Shown: one piece after another, positions 1 to 12,796 of the stretch
Position numbering within the stretch: position 1 is the stretch's first letter
How the letters are laid out: every line of letters begins with the position of its first letter
Origin: Callaeas wilsoni
Taxonomy: Eukaryota; Chordata; Aves; Passeriformes; Callaeidae
Direction: 5' to 3'
Length of the DNA: 64,000 nucleotides
Assembly (NCBI GenBank): GCA_013398955.1
Contig: VWPU01004169.1
Span: 103,216-167,215, forward strand
Notes under the pieces: generated by a model
What the model saw: only the letters and a program-made list of their open reading frames with translations
Told to the model about the DNA's origin: nothing
The model's database searches: none
Made by a program: the position numbers and the translations under genes

Positions 1-3000
1 TAAATACTTCAAAATATAAAATACAGCATTATGGGATGTATTCACCAAGTACCTGCATGGTAAAAGGACACTTGTGCAGCCAACAATAGAGCTTATATTA
101 TTGATAACCTACCCATGCAACTTAAATTGTATAAAGCATCATCAACTCTAACAGATATTACCTATTTTACAAAACAAATTTCAACATTGTTTAATGACTG
201 GATCTTCAAAAAAGTTTAACATTGGGAGTATCACCGTACAAGAACTGAAATGGCAAATTATAACATTTGCATTTTATACTGGTTTGGAAGATTACAACAC
301 TATTATTTTTGCTGCAAAAAAAGTATCACATCCCTTATATAGATTTAAATGTGGAAATGTACTGCTACATTTCTAAATATAAATTTAAATTGTTTTTTTT
401 TTCCCTCGCTGGAATCTAAAAATGCAACCTGGTACATGTTTACTTCTGTAGAATTAAAACAAAAGGAGAAAATAATTTTCCATACATACTGATGTATATA
501 CACATATATACAGATACTGATGAAAAAACTATCCATCTAAGAAACTACCATGAAAAGAGCTGCTCTCGTTAGAGAGACTTCTAGCCAAAGCATATTAACA
601 CTTGGATTCTTGTTCCAGCTGCAAAACAAGTAGCACTTCTTAAAATTTTGGTCTTGAGTCATTAATAAGGGCACAAGTCCACGTCTAGTTTGAAGTTTGG
701 TACCAGTAAAATTAATGCCTAATTACCACCAGGCATATCTACAGAGTTTTCACTAAGTTCAACACGGTCTTCTGGAAAGAGACTTCCTAATCAACTTTTT
801 GATTATGCTTATTATCTCTTTTGCCTTTATGTTGGCTCCACTACCAATGTTGGCTCCATTACCCTGATGTATTATAAAATTTCCTTTAAACAAATCACAA
901 AATACCAAGATGCATCATGGAAGAAGAGCAATAATCATAACACAGAGGTGTCATTTTCATACTAATATATGACAATAACTTTATGTACTTACTCATTTCT
1001 TTTAAAAATATCCAACTGTTTAAAGGTCATCATAGATTTTGTAATAATGCACAAGCTAGGAAATTGGAGAGGAGGAAGGTGGTGTTGCAGATAAAAGAGA
1101 CAGAAAGGACTGTGTTTATGAAAATAGCTCTCATTTCTGTGTACAGTATGCATTTAAGAAAAATACATGCTTGAGTTCTTTGAATATGTTTTTTAAATAC
1201 TGATCTTTAATCAGATGACAAAACTCACCAGGAACCTACAAATCTACAAGCTTTTACTATCTTAAACACCTGCTTAGAAAGCTGATTCTTAGAAGATACG
1301 TATTAATTGATGGACAGAAAAAGAATATGAACTTAATTACAATATTAAACATGTAAGGAGAATCTTGCTTTTTCTGCTCTCTCATGATGGAATGAACTTG
1401 CTTTTCTAAAGCTGAAATAAAACCCCACTACAGAGAGAACTGATAGAAGATAAAATAAGCATGAGTCTGTGAATGGACCTAGCAGCAGCTAGAAAACAAG
1501 TGCAGGTTCTTCCTGTATTTTCGCAGTAGGTCAGTTTGCCATGCTGCAAAGCATAGTAGACTCCAGACCACTGGAGGTGGCAGCACAGGACTACTGCTAC
1601 ATTTCCAAAGCACCTAAAAGAGGTAGGTCCCTGCCCAACTGTCCTGTTCAGCTTCAGGAGATCACTGAGAGAAATTTCAAAAAAACAGCTGAGAAGTATC
1701 AATCATGGGTGGAAGTGACAGTGAACATTAATTATTCTTAATTTACATTTATCCTTCCATTGAAACTGTGAAAGGTATCAGTTTGGAGATGAATATTGCT
1801 AACAACTATTCCCATCAACACTTCAGTGGTGCAGTGAGAAAAAGGTCTAGTTAAACAATATAAAGGTAGCTTCCTTGACCTCAGTAAATTACCTTCGGTT
1901 TGCTCAAATACATTGTTTTAATAGTAATGTATTTTTACATCACCCAATAGCTGCTACTGTTTATACATAAAGTCAGAAAAACTAAGCCAACTACTTGTAT
2001 TAGAGATTATGTTACACATAGTGTTACATTTCTAGTCCCCACTCTTGTAAAGTGCTTAAGACAAGACATGAACTAACATTTTTAAAAAGAATAGAAAACA
2101 AATCCATTTTCATGAATGGAAGTGCTGGAATTTAAATACTGGGGTTGGAATTATTGATTTGTTCTCCCTTCACTTTTGTCAGCACATACTGTTGGGATAC
2201 TATATTCTGATGCATGGTGGAAAAGGAGATACTTATTCCTCTCTTCTGATAATGAAAATATATAAAGAGATTTCACAAGAGATTCAAAATTCTTGAAAAG
2301 TAGTCTATTACAGAAAATGTAATACTGAGAACTACCGAGAACACTTCAGTTTAAGTAATCTCTGTCAGTTTTAAGTAAGAGTCATTCTCAAGAAAATCTC
2401 TACTCTGTTCTCAGGTGCCATAGCAGCATCTCTAAATTCAATAAAGCTATTTAAGTGTAAACTCTCAACACGCATAAGTTGTGTTTGAATCTTCATCTAA
2501 ATAAAACATTTCTGATTAGGTAAAACCTGAGCATAAGCAATGCTTTACGGTTTTGACATCATCTACGATTTATTTTTTGCTCACCTTCCTCATCCAACAG
2601 AACAATAAGCTCAACATCTGCTGTCACTATAGGGCATGTCTGGCAACATTCAAGAGCCAAATGTCAACACCTAGAAAGGATATTTCTATGAAAAATGCCT
2701 CGTAACATCTATGTATGAGGCTGGTTCTCAATTTGTTTTCTAGCACCACTGTTGGCTGTGGCTACTATTGCTGGTACCCACATGGCCCAAACGGGTAACA
2801 CTTCTTTCAGAACAAATGGCTTATATTTCTGTTTGAGCCCTTGTTCTCTAAAAGATTGGTTTTACTGCATTCTTAGAAGCCCAAATCTTCTCTTCCTTTC
2901 TAACTTTAAATTATAATAAAAACCAGACTAAGTCACCCTACAGGCAAAAGGGAAAAGGTATTTCCTTCAGGTACCAATGCCTAAAGACAGACATTCAGTA

Positions 3001-3763
3001 CGAAAGACTAAAAAGAATGAGCTTCAGTCCCCAGAAGAACATAATATGTGATAGCAGTAGGGATTAGAGAAGTCTTTGAAAAGTGGAGAGATTTTACTGC
3101 TCTAAAAAATGTTAGCAATTATAATAAATAAAACAGCAACTTATGAGTCTGAGTATTGCTCCAGGCAGAGGCAAATACAAGAAAAAAAATAGACTCAACT
3201 TGCCCATGCTGTCCTGTACCTTTTTGCCACCAACACTGCATTGTCAGGAAACCAGTGGAAAGCAGTAACAGAAGCAATAAGTGATTGTATAACTAATGAG
3301 TATTATATGTAACCAAAAAAACAAAATTAAAAAAAAAAACCCACACAAAGTCACAAATCTCTGTGCTCCTCCAGAGAAGCTGCTAATTGTAAACGTAAAT
3401 CAGTAACACACTGTTAATCTCAGAGTACAACACATACTAACAGAAGCTCTGTGTAATTGAAGAACAGTTGAAAGCCATAAATAGTTAATGCATTTAATAA
3501 GAATTCAACACCTGCCATTCAGCCAGTCTAAGGCTGTTTTGTCATAGAAAGCCAGATGGCAGATCTTCCAGTCTTTTGCACCATTTCTAGAATTTCTCTT
3601 CCAAGTACTGTCCACAACTTAGAACTTGGTATGATTTTAAACTTAAAAGAAAAAAAAAGGAAAAAAATCTAATAGAACATGGGAATCTCTGAATGTGTGG
3701 ACAAAAAGTACTATCAGAACTCCTGAAAAAGCAATTTTCCATATATTCCTACTCACTGATCCT

Positions 3764-3878
3764 TAGAATCATAGAATGGTTTGGGTTGGAAAGGACCTTA
3801 GAGATCACCTAATTAGAACCCCTCTGCTATGGGCAGGGACACCTTTCACTAGACCAGGTTGTTCAAAGCCCCAAAAGG
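3764..3878 (-). mobile_element. CR1 LINE, short 3'-end fragment
   Basis: On the plus strand the fragment begins AGAATCATAGAATGG and continues TTGGAAAGGACCTTAGAGATC, which is the reverse complement of the avian CR1 3' terminus. It ends near CCCCAAAAGGCAT after the GGTTGTTCAAAGCCCC segment. The element lies in the same sense as VEGFC and is severely 5'-truncated, as most CR1 copies are. There is no coding capacity. Confidence 0.9.
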
Positions 3879-6490
3879 CATGTAATTTTGTTTCATGGCA
3901 TTGATAGCTTCTTCTTTATACTAGAAGGACTTCATGCTATACTTTCCAGAAAAACTGTGGATTTTTATACAAAGTATTTCTTTGCTTCAGTGGCTAAATT
4001 AACTTATTCAGCACTATCATCATATGGGCCAATATCCATTGTATCAGCACACATAAAATTATTATTATGCTCACTGTCTTCTGAAATATATCAAAATTGT
4101 TATTATGTAGGAAGGCCATCATTCTAGATACTTTTCAAATACAGGATTTATGTATGTTTTTTTCCCAAGATTTACACTAACTACACTATGTTCTTCTGAT
4201 GGACTGTGGTTTATTTTGGCAAGTTTCCCTCAAACTGATTGAGTCTAAGTTTCCATCACTTGTGATCTTTGCACTTTCTAAAGTGTCAGTAAGGCCAGCC
4301 AAATATAACCAGTGTAACACAGTACAATGTGTCTAGAGAGATTTTTAAGCTAAGCACTTAAGACTGATTTCAAAACTAAACATCTCTATATTGAAAAGAA
4401 TGAAAATAAACTATTTGAGAAATGGCACATCACCATTATTTTACTGTTGAACTTTCTTGAAAAACTATTTCAAGGCTTATGTGGGATATAACAACAGGTA
4501 TTTGATATAATAAATTTGTATTTATTTAATATGCTTGGGTTCCTTATTCTTTTTCTATTTTAACCCCTTTCTTTTCCCAGAAATATTAACAAAAAAACCA
4601 TTTGGAACTTATATATCTCTCACTATTAATAGTACCTACTATATCACTACAATAATCAGCCTAACAGAAAAATGCAGGGGAAAAGGTAGAAATGGTAATG
4701 TTCAAAACAACTGAATATTCTCATGGCATATCTCTGCATTGTGAAAAAGAACACCATGTACATCCCAAACTGGGCAAACAATTTCAAGCTGTTAACTTGT
4801 TTCCTCTGAGAAAATCTCCTCTAAATCTAATTTTGATCTGCTTGGACAGATGCTTTCCCTTGAGGGACTATAACTGTGAAACAAGATGATTTAGGACCTT
4901 TACAACAAGTGATCTGAAAGAAGCCAAAAAAATGTCCTTCCTGACAGCCAAGAGGGAGAATGGGATGAGACAGCTCTTTGACATCTGCTTTCTGCTTCCC
5001 TTCAACCTATAAGCAAGTGCCTATAGGTGGGGCATAAAAAGTCCTTCTGAGGGACAGGCTATTGCTGCACCAGGTAGTTCCACAATACTTGTAACCACTG
5101 CTGAATTATTTGTGCCATGGAAACAGAGAACAGCTGTTTGATAAGGAATCAGAGAAAAAATCCAACACAACCAGAGCACAAAATGAAAACCCAACCAGTC
5201 ACACTTCCCACAGATCCTTACTAGGCAAGCCACCACTCACAAACTGGGCTACTGCAGTCAGGAGATCTACTGCAGTTTGTGAATTAGCTTACGGAGTCTT
5301 CAAATATTGTCATAGACCTTGTACTGCATCTTAATTAAGAGGTTGTCTCATATCTCAATCCTGGTTGTATAAACATCCCTTAGCAACTACAGAAACAGGT
5401 TGTGGGAAAAAAAATGGTATTAAAAACAAAGCAGAATACTTTTCTACTTTTCTCTCAATAAAGTTAAGTAGCCAGAAAGGAGGAACACGGACTGAACTAG
5501 AGAACTATTGACCTTGCTCTGGACCACCACTGTGTTACACAAGGCAGTCAGGGAACATCTGACCTGGTCCATTCTCCTGGAAATCAATGATTTGCCCTCT
5601 ATAAAAATAATTTCTGTGCTTAGTTATTTTGTTTTTAATTAATTTTGATGAAAGCTGATATCATTCTTCTTTATATTTTAATGTCTGAAACCAATACTAG
5701 AGCTTGCCCTCACAGTAAGAACTCCAGCTGAAAATTTCATTTCTCATTAAGCACTTTTTCTGCAGGATAAACAGTATGAAGTTATCTTCCAGAGTTTATG
5801 CACAAAAAAAAAAAGCTAAAATTGGTGAATTATGAGAAAAATATTTGTTCTCATTTCTTTCAGGAAATAAGAGAAACTGTGGTGAAAATAGAAGTGTAGG
5901 GTATCTGAATTCCACAGAAGGTCTTGAATCCAAAACTTTTTTTCTTCCTGACTCACATCTGATACGGGGTAAACTGTGGTCACATAATTTTAAAAAGTTT
6001 GAGATGGTGACAAATGAAGAGCTATAGCTATAGGTCAGTTCCTTTATTAAGGGTTTTTTAAAATCTGCATTCTGTCAAGGACCAGATAAAACCAGAAAGC
6101 AGAAGCAAGACAGAAAACTCAGAGACAAAATTGCTTGCTTTTCCAGAATAAGTAAGAAAACAAAGCAGTATTATTGCCTCTTTCTTCTTTCTAATAAGAC
6201 CTTTAAGATTTTCCTTTTCAGAGTCTCTCAAATCTTTAACTACTCCTACATCATATCGTCACCAATAACATCAAGAATTTCAAAAGGAAACTCGGTGCTA
6301 AACATTTTCTACTGGGTAAAAAAATTACTTCACTCAATAGGTGTGAACAGTAAGATGAAGAGAGAGAGATCATTTATCCCAGACTGACACAGTGCTCAAA
6401 AACTAGGAAGTCTATGTTACGTAGAACAACACTCTCTGTGACTAGATAATCCTTTATTTTGGTAAGCTAAACTTTACCAATACAGGAGAG

Positions 6491-6526
6491 GAAAAAAAAA
6501 AAAAAAAAAGAAAAAGAAAAAGAAAG
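6491..6526 (+). repeat. Poly(A) grading into (GAAAAA)n low-complexity tract
   Basis: A run of about 18 A is followed by GAAAAA units and GAAAG. It is polypyrimidine on the VEGFC sense strand. I see no retroelement body attached to it. Confidence 0.85.
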
Positions 6527-7734
6527 GTCCTATTTGTTGGGTTTTAAAATGAAGATGACATTTGCATCTTTCAAACAAGTGGAACTGAGATGATGGTGTC
6601 TCCTAATAATGAGAAAAACAATAGGGCTTGAACAAAGTCAGTGTTGTAGTTGCCCTCATTTAAGCTATTTGAGTTACATTACTCCTGTGCTGCATGGCTG
6701 TCTACCACTACCTTAAATTTAGGATTGAAAACTCTTGGAAGGGTATACCACTTCAGATAGATTTGGTGAGAAATGAGGGCAGAAAATGCACTCTACAAAA
6801 TTAGTAGTTTTGCTGTTTTCTTTACATTCCATTTTCCTAATCCCCCTTGAAAAAGGCTCAGAGAACTAAGAAGTTTTAGGATAAACAAGTGACACTTCTA
6901 AGTGCTACACTTTTGTAACTGGCTATGCAGTCTTTGTTCTTCATTATAAATATATACTGCATCTTTAGCTGGATGAATCCTGCTGAAAAAGGAAGCAAGA
7001 TTTACGCTAAATAAGTGAAAAAGCCCACAGCCAACAAAAACCCTACCAAATACTATAACAACAGGAAATGCTTTTAAGTATTACTATTTTTATATGATTT
7101 TTGAGGGAACTGTTGAAAGATAACTGTGATAATTCCTGTATCTACTTATAATAATGTAGCATATGCTTCTTTAAAAGGCAGCTCACAGGCCCAGTGCATG
7201 ATCTCTGCTCACTCCTACCTGATCACTGGCCCTGGACTTGAAGAACAAAACCTGCACATACACCTGGAAGAAGATGCATTACAACCAAAGAAATACGTAC
7301 ATAATGCTAATATCTCTTAATATAGTAAAATGCAGTTCCAAAAAGGCTTTATTTGAAACAGGTACCCTATCTGCACGTGTCCTACAGCAGTCTACACTAA
7401 TAAAATTACAAGCTAGTTTTCCATGGAGTGCTTGCCTCATTCAGGCATACGGTAGATGAAAAAAGAAAAGAGAGAATTAAGTTTCATGGATAATCTCAAA
7501 ATTGCGAATGGGACATCATAATTTAATTTTCCCCTGAAAAATAAAAATATTTTGGGGAAAAGAGTGTTCAACATGTTTTTTTTCCAGGCAGTACTGTCTT
7601 CAGCTGTTTTTCCTTTGTATTTTGGAATCAACTATTTCCTTTGTCATAGTAGCAATGAGAAGATTTAAAATATGCATGAACATAAACGTATTTGCAAGGA
7701 GCAGGTGAACTGTAACAAAAGAGTGAGAACTTAC

Positions 7735-7925
7735 TGTCTTGCTGATGTAATTTGTGCTGATATTCATACACTGAAGTCCTTCACTATTGCAGCAACCTCC
7801 ACATCTGTAGATGGATACACATGGGGGTTTAAAGAAGGTGTTTGTAGTTGCTCCAAACTCTTTTCCCACATCCACACACACTTCACGTGGCATGCACTGA
7901 GTTTTTCTCCATTCAGTATCAATAC
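7735..7925 (-). CDS. VEGFC: VEGFC exon 3 (core of the cystine-knot VEGF homology domain)
   Basis: Encodes the rest of Ser120 through Thr183 (191 nt). The sequence runs IDTEWRKTQCMPREVC, then FFKPPCVSIYRCGGCC, NSEGLQCMN and STNYISKT. It holds seven of the conserved cysteines of the PDGF/VEGF cystine knot, including the diagnostic RCGGCC block that forms the knot and the intersubunit disulfides. CMNIST contains an N-glycosylation sequon (NIS). The acceptor is CTTGGCAG before 7925; the donor is AAGACA|GTAAGT with GT at 7734-7733, leaving phase 0. The next exon should begin with the LFEITVPL segment of the domain; I did not find it in 1-7734, so the gene continues beyond the left edge. Receptor binding through this domain is family knowledge. 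Confidence 0.96.
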
Positions 7926-9912
7926 CTGCCAAGTTACAGGGAATTTCATATGTTATAAAGTAACTGTTTAAAGCCAAAACTGTCCTGCAGTAAATTAGGA
8001 TTCCTTTTTAAACTTCAAAACCAGAATATGAATTGCTAGAGTCACACCCTTTAGTCAGTGAAATACAATTCTCTCTCTGTTATCTTCCAGCTGATTTTTC
8101 TTCTTCACAGGGACATGACACATTGTCATGGAGCAGAGGAAAAATCACAGTGGAGCTAAAAGGGAATCTAACAGGCAGGGGAGACCTTAAAGCACAGAAT
8201 CATAGTCTGGCTTGTGTTGGAAAGGACCTTTAAAGGTCACCTGTCACCTAGTCCAACCCCCTTGTAATAAGCAAGGACATCTTCAACCAGATCAGGTTGC
8301 TCAGAGCCCCATCCAAACCTGAATGACCTTGAATGTTCCCAGGGATGGGGCATCTACCACCTCACTGGGTAAACTGTTCCAGTAGTTCACCATCCTTATT
8401 GTAAAAAATCTCTTCTCTTTATCTAGTGTAAATCTACTTTCTTTAGTTTCATATTATTACCCTTGTCCTATCACAAAAGGACCTGCTAAAACATCTCTCC
8501 TCATCTTTCTTATAGACCCCTTTAAGTTCTGGAAGGTTGCTAGAAGGGCTCCTGGGAGTCTTCTCCAGGCTGAGCAGTCCCAGCTCTCTCAGCCCGTCTT
8601 CACAGGACAGGTGCTCCAGCCCTCTGAACATCCTCACAGCCCTCTTCTGGACCAGCTCCAACAGGTCCGCATCCTTCTTGTGTTAGGGGCCCCTGAGCTG
8701 GACACAGTACTGCTGCTGGGGTCTCACTAGAGCAGAGGGAGAGGCAGAATCACCTCCCTCTAACTTCTGGCCAGCAGCTAAAGCTGCTCGTGTCCTTTCG
8801 CCTTTGCCTGGGGCAAGTCTCACCTTGAGTAAAGTCTGCACTTTAGTACTGCACACCTCTGCAAAGAAATTTTAACCAGCCCCACACAGTACTTCACTTG
8901 GATATGATATATTAGAAACGTTCAATTTTATACACTTAATGTGAAAGTAATTTAAATACATATTTAGTTTGTTAACCAGAAGAGTATAATTTAAAGCAAA
9001 AGCTTACTATTTAGCAATTATGTACAACATGTGGTTTAATCTGATAGATGATTTTTGTGCCCAGATTATCCACACAAATTTGGGCAAAGACTTTGTATCA
9101 TGTTATACAGCCTTTTACCAAATATAATCTTACACTAAACAGCCCCAAGACTTGCAGCTGTAGAGGTCCCTTTATTCCCTTTTGGCACTAGATTTTGGTA
9201 GGATGTTCAACAAAAATGGAAATTCTGCCTTAAGTGTACTTTAGAGTTTCCATTAAGGTACATCATTTCCAATATCATGTCAAAAAAATACACCTGCAGC
9301 TATAAATCCTGCATTTCTCTGCCTACAAGCACTTGCTTAAACTGTAAGCTTATGTATTTTTATGCAAGCTATCTGAAACACTGAAAGGTATTCACACACA
9401 TTAGTTTGAGAACTGTTTTGCTTGTTTTATCATAACATCATTAAAACTATCCTCTTGTAACGGGAAAAAGTTACAAGTGGATTATTTGGCATTCCAAAGC
9501 CATAATGCATAAGAGCAGAAAGCATTACCAGCCATGATGCAATTGCAGAAAACGAGAAGAAACATGTTGTTCAATGAGTCCAACTATTAGCATCCTCTTT
9601 GCTTTCTGTAAAATTGTTACAGCCTCTACAAAGTAAGATTCCTTATACTTGAAGACAAGTATAACTTTCTCTACAGAGCTGAGAAAGCAACTTTCTTAAA
9701 ATGGACATACCTAAAATATGTCTTCAGAGTGATTTGTTTCATTATGAAAGGCTGACTATCAAAGATTTTCTATTATAGCAAACACATCTCATCAAACTGC
9801 TGAAGTTGGTTTACTGACAATGCTCAGCTTTTAAAATATTTTTGACACAACAGAAAAGCCTTCAGATTTTCATTTACTGTGTGTTGGAACGTGGATTGTA
9901 TCCTGTACTTAC
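7926..9912 (-). other. VEGFC: VEGFC intron 2 (1,987 bp)
   Basis: Bounded by the exon 2 donor GTAAGT (9912 downward) and the exon 3 acceptor GGCAG (ending 7926). It holds one CR1 copy at 8193-8790. The rest is AT-rich anonymous intron. The open frames that run from the intron into exon 3 (up to 7977) are read-through of the acceptor region, not a separate start. Confidence 0.9.
8193..8790 (-). mobile_element. CR1 LINE, about 600-bp 3' fragment with pol C-terminus
   Basis: The plus strand shows the reverse-complemented CR1 3' end (CAGAATCATAGTCTGG, TTGGAAAGGACC) and then the 3' UTR and pol 3' region. The minus-strand frame at 8661-8449 reads [20 protein letters not shown], then LGLLSLEK and [11 protein letters not shown], the familiar C-terminal CR1 reverse-transcriptase region, degraded. 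It extends to the GGTCTCACTAGAGCAGAGGG segment near 8730-8790. It is 5'-truncated, in VEGFC sense, and not autonomous. Confidence 0.92.
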
Positions 9913-10126
9913 TTTTCAGGATCTCTGCATTATAGTGTGCTGCGGCAAATTTCAGGGAATCATCTGATCTTGTGTCAAAGCTGGAGTGTTCCCTGTTGTG
10001 TTGCCAACCTCCTCTCCTCAACTGACATTTGAACATTTTCCAGTATTCTGGGTAAAGTACTGTCATGAGTTCATCCACACTGGACACAGACCGCAACTGC
10101 TCTTCCAGGTCTTTGCTTGCATGAGC
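9913..10126 (-). CDS. VEGFC: VEGFC exon 2 (N-terminal propeptide and start of VEGF domain)
   Basis: Encodes residues 49-119 plus the first base of codon 120 (214 nt). It begins AHASKDLEEQLRSVSSVDEL and continues through YPEYWKMFKCQLRRGGWQ to KFAAAHYNAEILK. This is the N-terminal propeptide and the lead-in to the VEGF homology domain. In mammals ADAMTS3 cleaves within the FAAA/HYN stretch to release the highly active mature form, and that stretch is present at residues 108-114. The acceptor is TTTGACAG just before 10126; the donor is AAAA|GTAAGT with GT at 9912-9911. Phase 0 in and phase 1 out match exons 1 and 3. The open frame runs on past the donor, but those residues (KYRIQSTFQ...) are intron read-through. 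Confidence 0.95.
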
Positions 10127-11478
10127 CTGTCAAAGTAACATGCAAGATTAATTATTTTCTCTAGTACTCAAGGTTTGCTGGAAACCAGCCTGAAAAGCAA
10201 CTCATACATTGTAAAATAAAGTTGTGCTCAAAGGGGTCCTCATTATAAAAACTACTTCTGTCAGTCAATGCCAACAGTACTATATTGACAAATAAAGAAA
10301 TGTTTTGCATCTTCCACCACTTCTTTATCACCCTTGTAGTTCAAAACATCTGTGTGAGAAAGGAGCTATAGAATTAAGCCTATACAAACACAGCGTGCAG
10401 ATTATAAAAAGAATCTGGAAAGATAAGGTTTTGTGTTAAAATTTTGAATGTTTAACCCCCAAAATATTTAAATTATGTTCATGTTATTTAATATCATATA
10501 CTCTTAAAGTAACATCAACTTTCTCCCATTTTCCCTTAGTCCTGGTAAATCAAAACACCCAGAAATGCAAAATGAGTTAAGACAAACAAACAAAAACACC
10601 AAACCAAGAAACTAATTCATGTTATTTAGTATCTTTCTAGGAAAAATCTTAATAAGATAATTCTATTATGGAGCACTAATCCTTAAATCATTAGTACATG
10701 AGGACTTTGGAAGCTTGAAGAATCTAAACCTCACACTTCCTTGCTGTTTCAGGAGTAGCCTCAAATCCTGTAATCTTGCTGTCTTATTCGCTGGCCTCTA
10801 CACAAACTCATTGCAACTGCAGTTTTCTAAATGGCTGAGATTTACATTCCAATTTATCGCTTATCAGGAAGATTCCTCTGTTTCTCTCAGATGAAACATA
10901 CTGCATCAAAAGACTGGTGTTATCCTCTGCCCACCTTTCTCATCCATGAATTGCTGACTTCCCAAAGGGAAGGGCAGTATGAAGAAAGAAGAGTATTGAA
11001 GAACCTTTAGCCGCCTTCTCAGCCTATATGGCCCTTAGATGGCAGTATGAGACACGAAACATAAAGGTACACTTTGTACAAAATCCATCAACTGGCTGGG
11101 GACTCTCCACAGTTTACTTCAAAACTGTTGCTCTAGTCAAAAAAATCACCAGGCTGTAAGAGTGCAAAACATGTCTAAATGCAGAAATACGAAACTATAC
11201 GAACTGACATTTACAATTTCTCATCCGACTCCACCACTAACAAAAAATAAACTCTTTCAGTTCAATGATTTTGAACATTACGTGAGTAAAACAGATAGTT
11301 CAGAACAAGCTCACCTGAATCAAAACTGCTCCTTGTCTCACAAACAACTACGAGGGTATAAAATGGCATGTATGGTTGCACCTACTCCTTTATCTGGTGT
11401 CAAATACAGCAGAAACACCTCAGGATAAGGCAAATTCACAGAACTCATTTCTGTAAATACAGTTATATACAGAACTAC
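10127..11478. other. Intron 1, anonymous stretch next to exon 2
   Basis: AT-rich intronic DNA with no recognised repeat or coding segment. Frames such as 11162-11428 have no family resemblance. Confidence 0.6.
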
Positions 11479-11677
11479 GAAGGTGGTGACGCACTGGAAC
11501 AGATCACCCAGAGAAGTTGTGGATGTCCTGTACCTGGAATTGTTCAACGGCAAGCTGGATGTAGCTCTGAGCAATCCGGTATAGTGAAAGATGTACCTGT
11601 CCATGGCAGGGGAGCTGGAGTTAGATGATCTTTAAGGTCCCTTCCAACTTAGGCCACTCTGTGATTCGATGATTCTA
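11479..11677 (+). mobile_element. CR1 LINE, 200-bp 3' fragment
   Basis: The plus strand shows GGTGGTGACGCACTGGAAC, then TTGTGGATGTCC, AGTTAGATGATCTTTAAGG, TCCCTTCCAACTT, and a tail of GATTCGATGATTCT, which is the CR1 3' UTR and its octamer-type tail. It is antisense to VEGFC and 5'-truncated. Confidence 0.9.
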
Positions 11678-12796
11678 ATACTAATTTTAATTTTTTTTTA
11701 TATGACAAAGTGTTATAAAGTTAAAAAGATGTTTTCACGGAAGCCTCGCTAACCACAGTCTCCTTGCAGATGACTTTGTCCTGGGAGGTTTTAACAACCA
11801 AGCTATTGTCTCAGAAATGTTCCCATGCAGGTCTTCTTGTCTTTCCTTGCCACCATAGGAATGGCCATCCCTGACCCAAGCCATGCATCAAGCAGTTTCC
11901 AGGGGCTTGGCCTTCAAATTTAACGGTAACACAGAGAATTTCACTCCCCATCACCCCCGCTCTCCTTGCAGGATGCCATTCAGGGTCTCAGTCAGAGGGT
12001 CACAGACAAAAATCCAAGCTTAACAAACAACTAATTTGGCTACTCGCTGCTTGCACCTCCTAAGAGGTGAGAGGTGCAGGATTTGAGCAGCCTCACTCCT
12101 GCCAAACCGTTTCCTGAGGCTGCTGCAGCACATGGCCGTTGAGTAATGGGAAGCAAGTTGCTGCACCAGCACAATGCCAGCGTTGCAGATGCACGTCTGC
12201 CACGTGATGGGAATATGCCTGGCACAGCGTGTATATCCTGTCACAAGGCTGGAAGCCAGTCTATTATGTAAAAGGCAGAGGAATAAAACCTGTGGTTAGC
12301 CATCCGGTAGCTGATCCTAGGAAGTCCTAGCAGATCATGGAGGTAACATGGAAAGAGAATTCAACCAAAGCTTCGCCACCTTTGATGAATCCTTAAAAGC
12401 CTGTACAGCCCACAGTAGACAAAATGTTGCCTATTGATGTTGCAGATATTCAAAGTACAGGCCTAGAGCATCAGGAAACTACGTAATGAAACTCAATATA
12501 ACTAAGTAATGAAACTAAGTAATGAAACTCAATTGTTGATAAGAAGCCAGGCATGGAGCAGGAAAGACTGAAATTGTTAGAAATAATGCATGCTGATGAA
12601 CTCCTCTTTGCTCAGGCAATCAAGTCATGCCTTTTCAGCTGGACACAAAATTTTTTATACATGCATGAAATACGTATGAATAAACCTCAAAATATAAAGA
12701 AATTAATGGCTTTAATTAAGCATTGTATCAAATGTAATCAAGTCTTGTTTTACCCTGGAATTCCATGGGCCATAGTGCCATGTGCCTACAACCTGA
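11678..12796. other. Intron 1, anonymous stretch between two CR1 copies
   Basis: About 11740-12260 is noticeably richer in G+C than its surroundings, but I cannot match it to a family or a protein. An imperfect tandem repeat is listed at 12480-12531. An open frame starting at 12553 only joins the next CR1 by chance. Confidence 0.5.
12480..12531 (+). repeat. Short imperfect tandem repeat, 13-bp unit
   Basis: Two adjacent copies of ACTAAGTAATGAA (12501-12526) are flanked on both sides by partial copies (ACGTAATGAAACTCAAT and ACTCAATTG). Nothing suggests a function. Confidence 0.75.

Larger units (their letters stand above)
1..7734 (-). other. VEGFC: VEGFC intron 3 (partial; continues beyond left edge)
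   Basis: This starts at the exon 3 donor (GT at 7734-7733) and runs out of the window. It is AT-rich, with many short chance frames and none with a recognisable protein. I looked for the next VEGFC exon on the minus strand and did not find it, though a divergent 150-bp exon could be missed by eye. It contains one short CR1 (3764-3878), A-rich tracts near 3310-3340 and 3645-3668, and a (GAAAAA)n tract at 6491-6526. Nothing else is recognised. Confidence 0.8.

Noticed and set aside
1..7734. VEGFC exon 4 within the left part of the window
   Set aside because: No minus-strand segment resembling the LFEITVPL...CRCMS region was found by eye. A spliced alignment with a bird VEGF-C protein would settle it.
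7600..7977. A 125-codon frame over VEGFC exon 3 as a complete small gene
   Set aside because: Both ends are intron read-through beyond a consensus acceptor (7926) and donor (7734).
8449..8661. Open frame reading [10 protein letters not shown]... as a host gene
   Set aside because: It is the degraded C-terminal pol region of a CR1 LINE.
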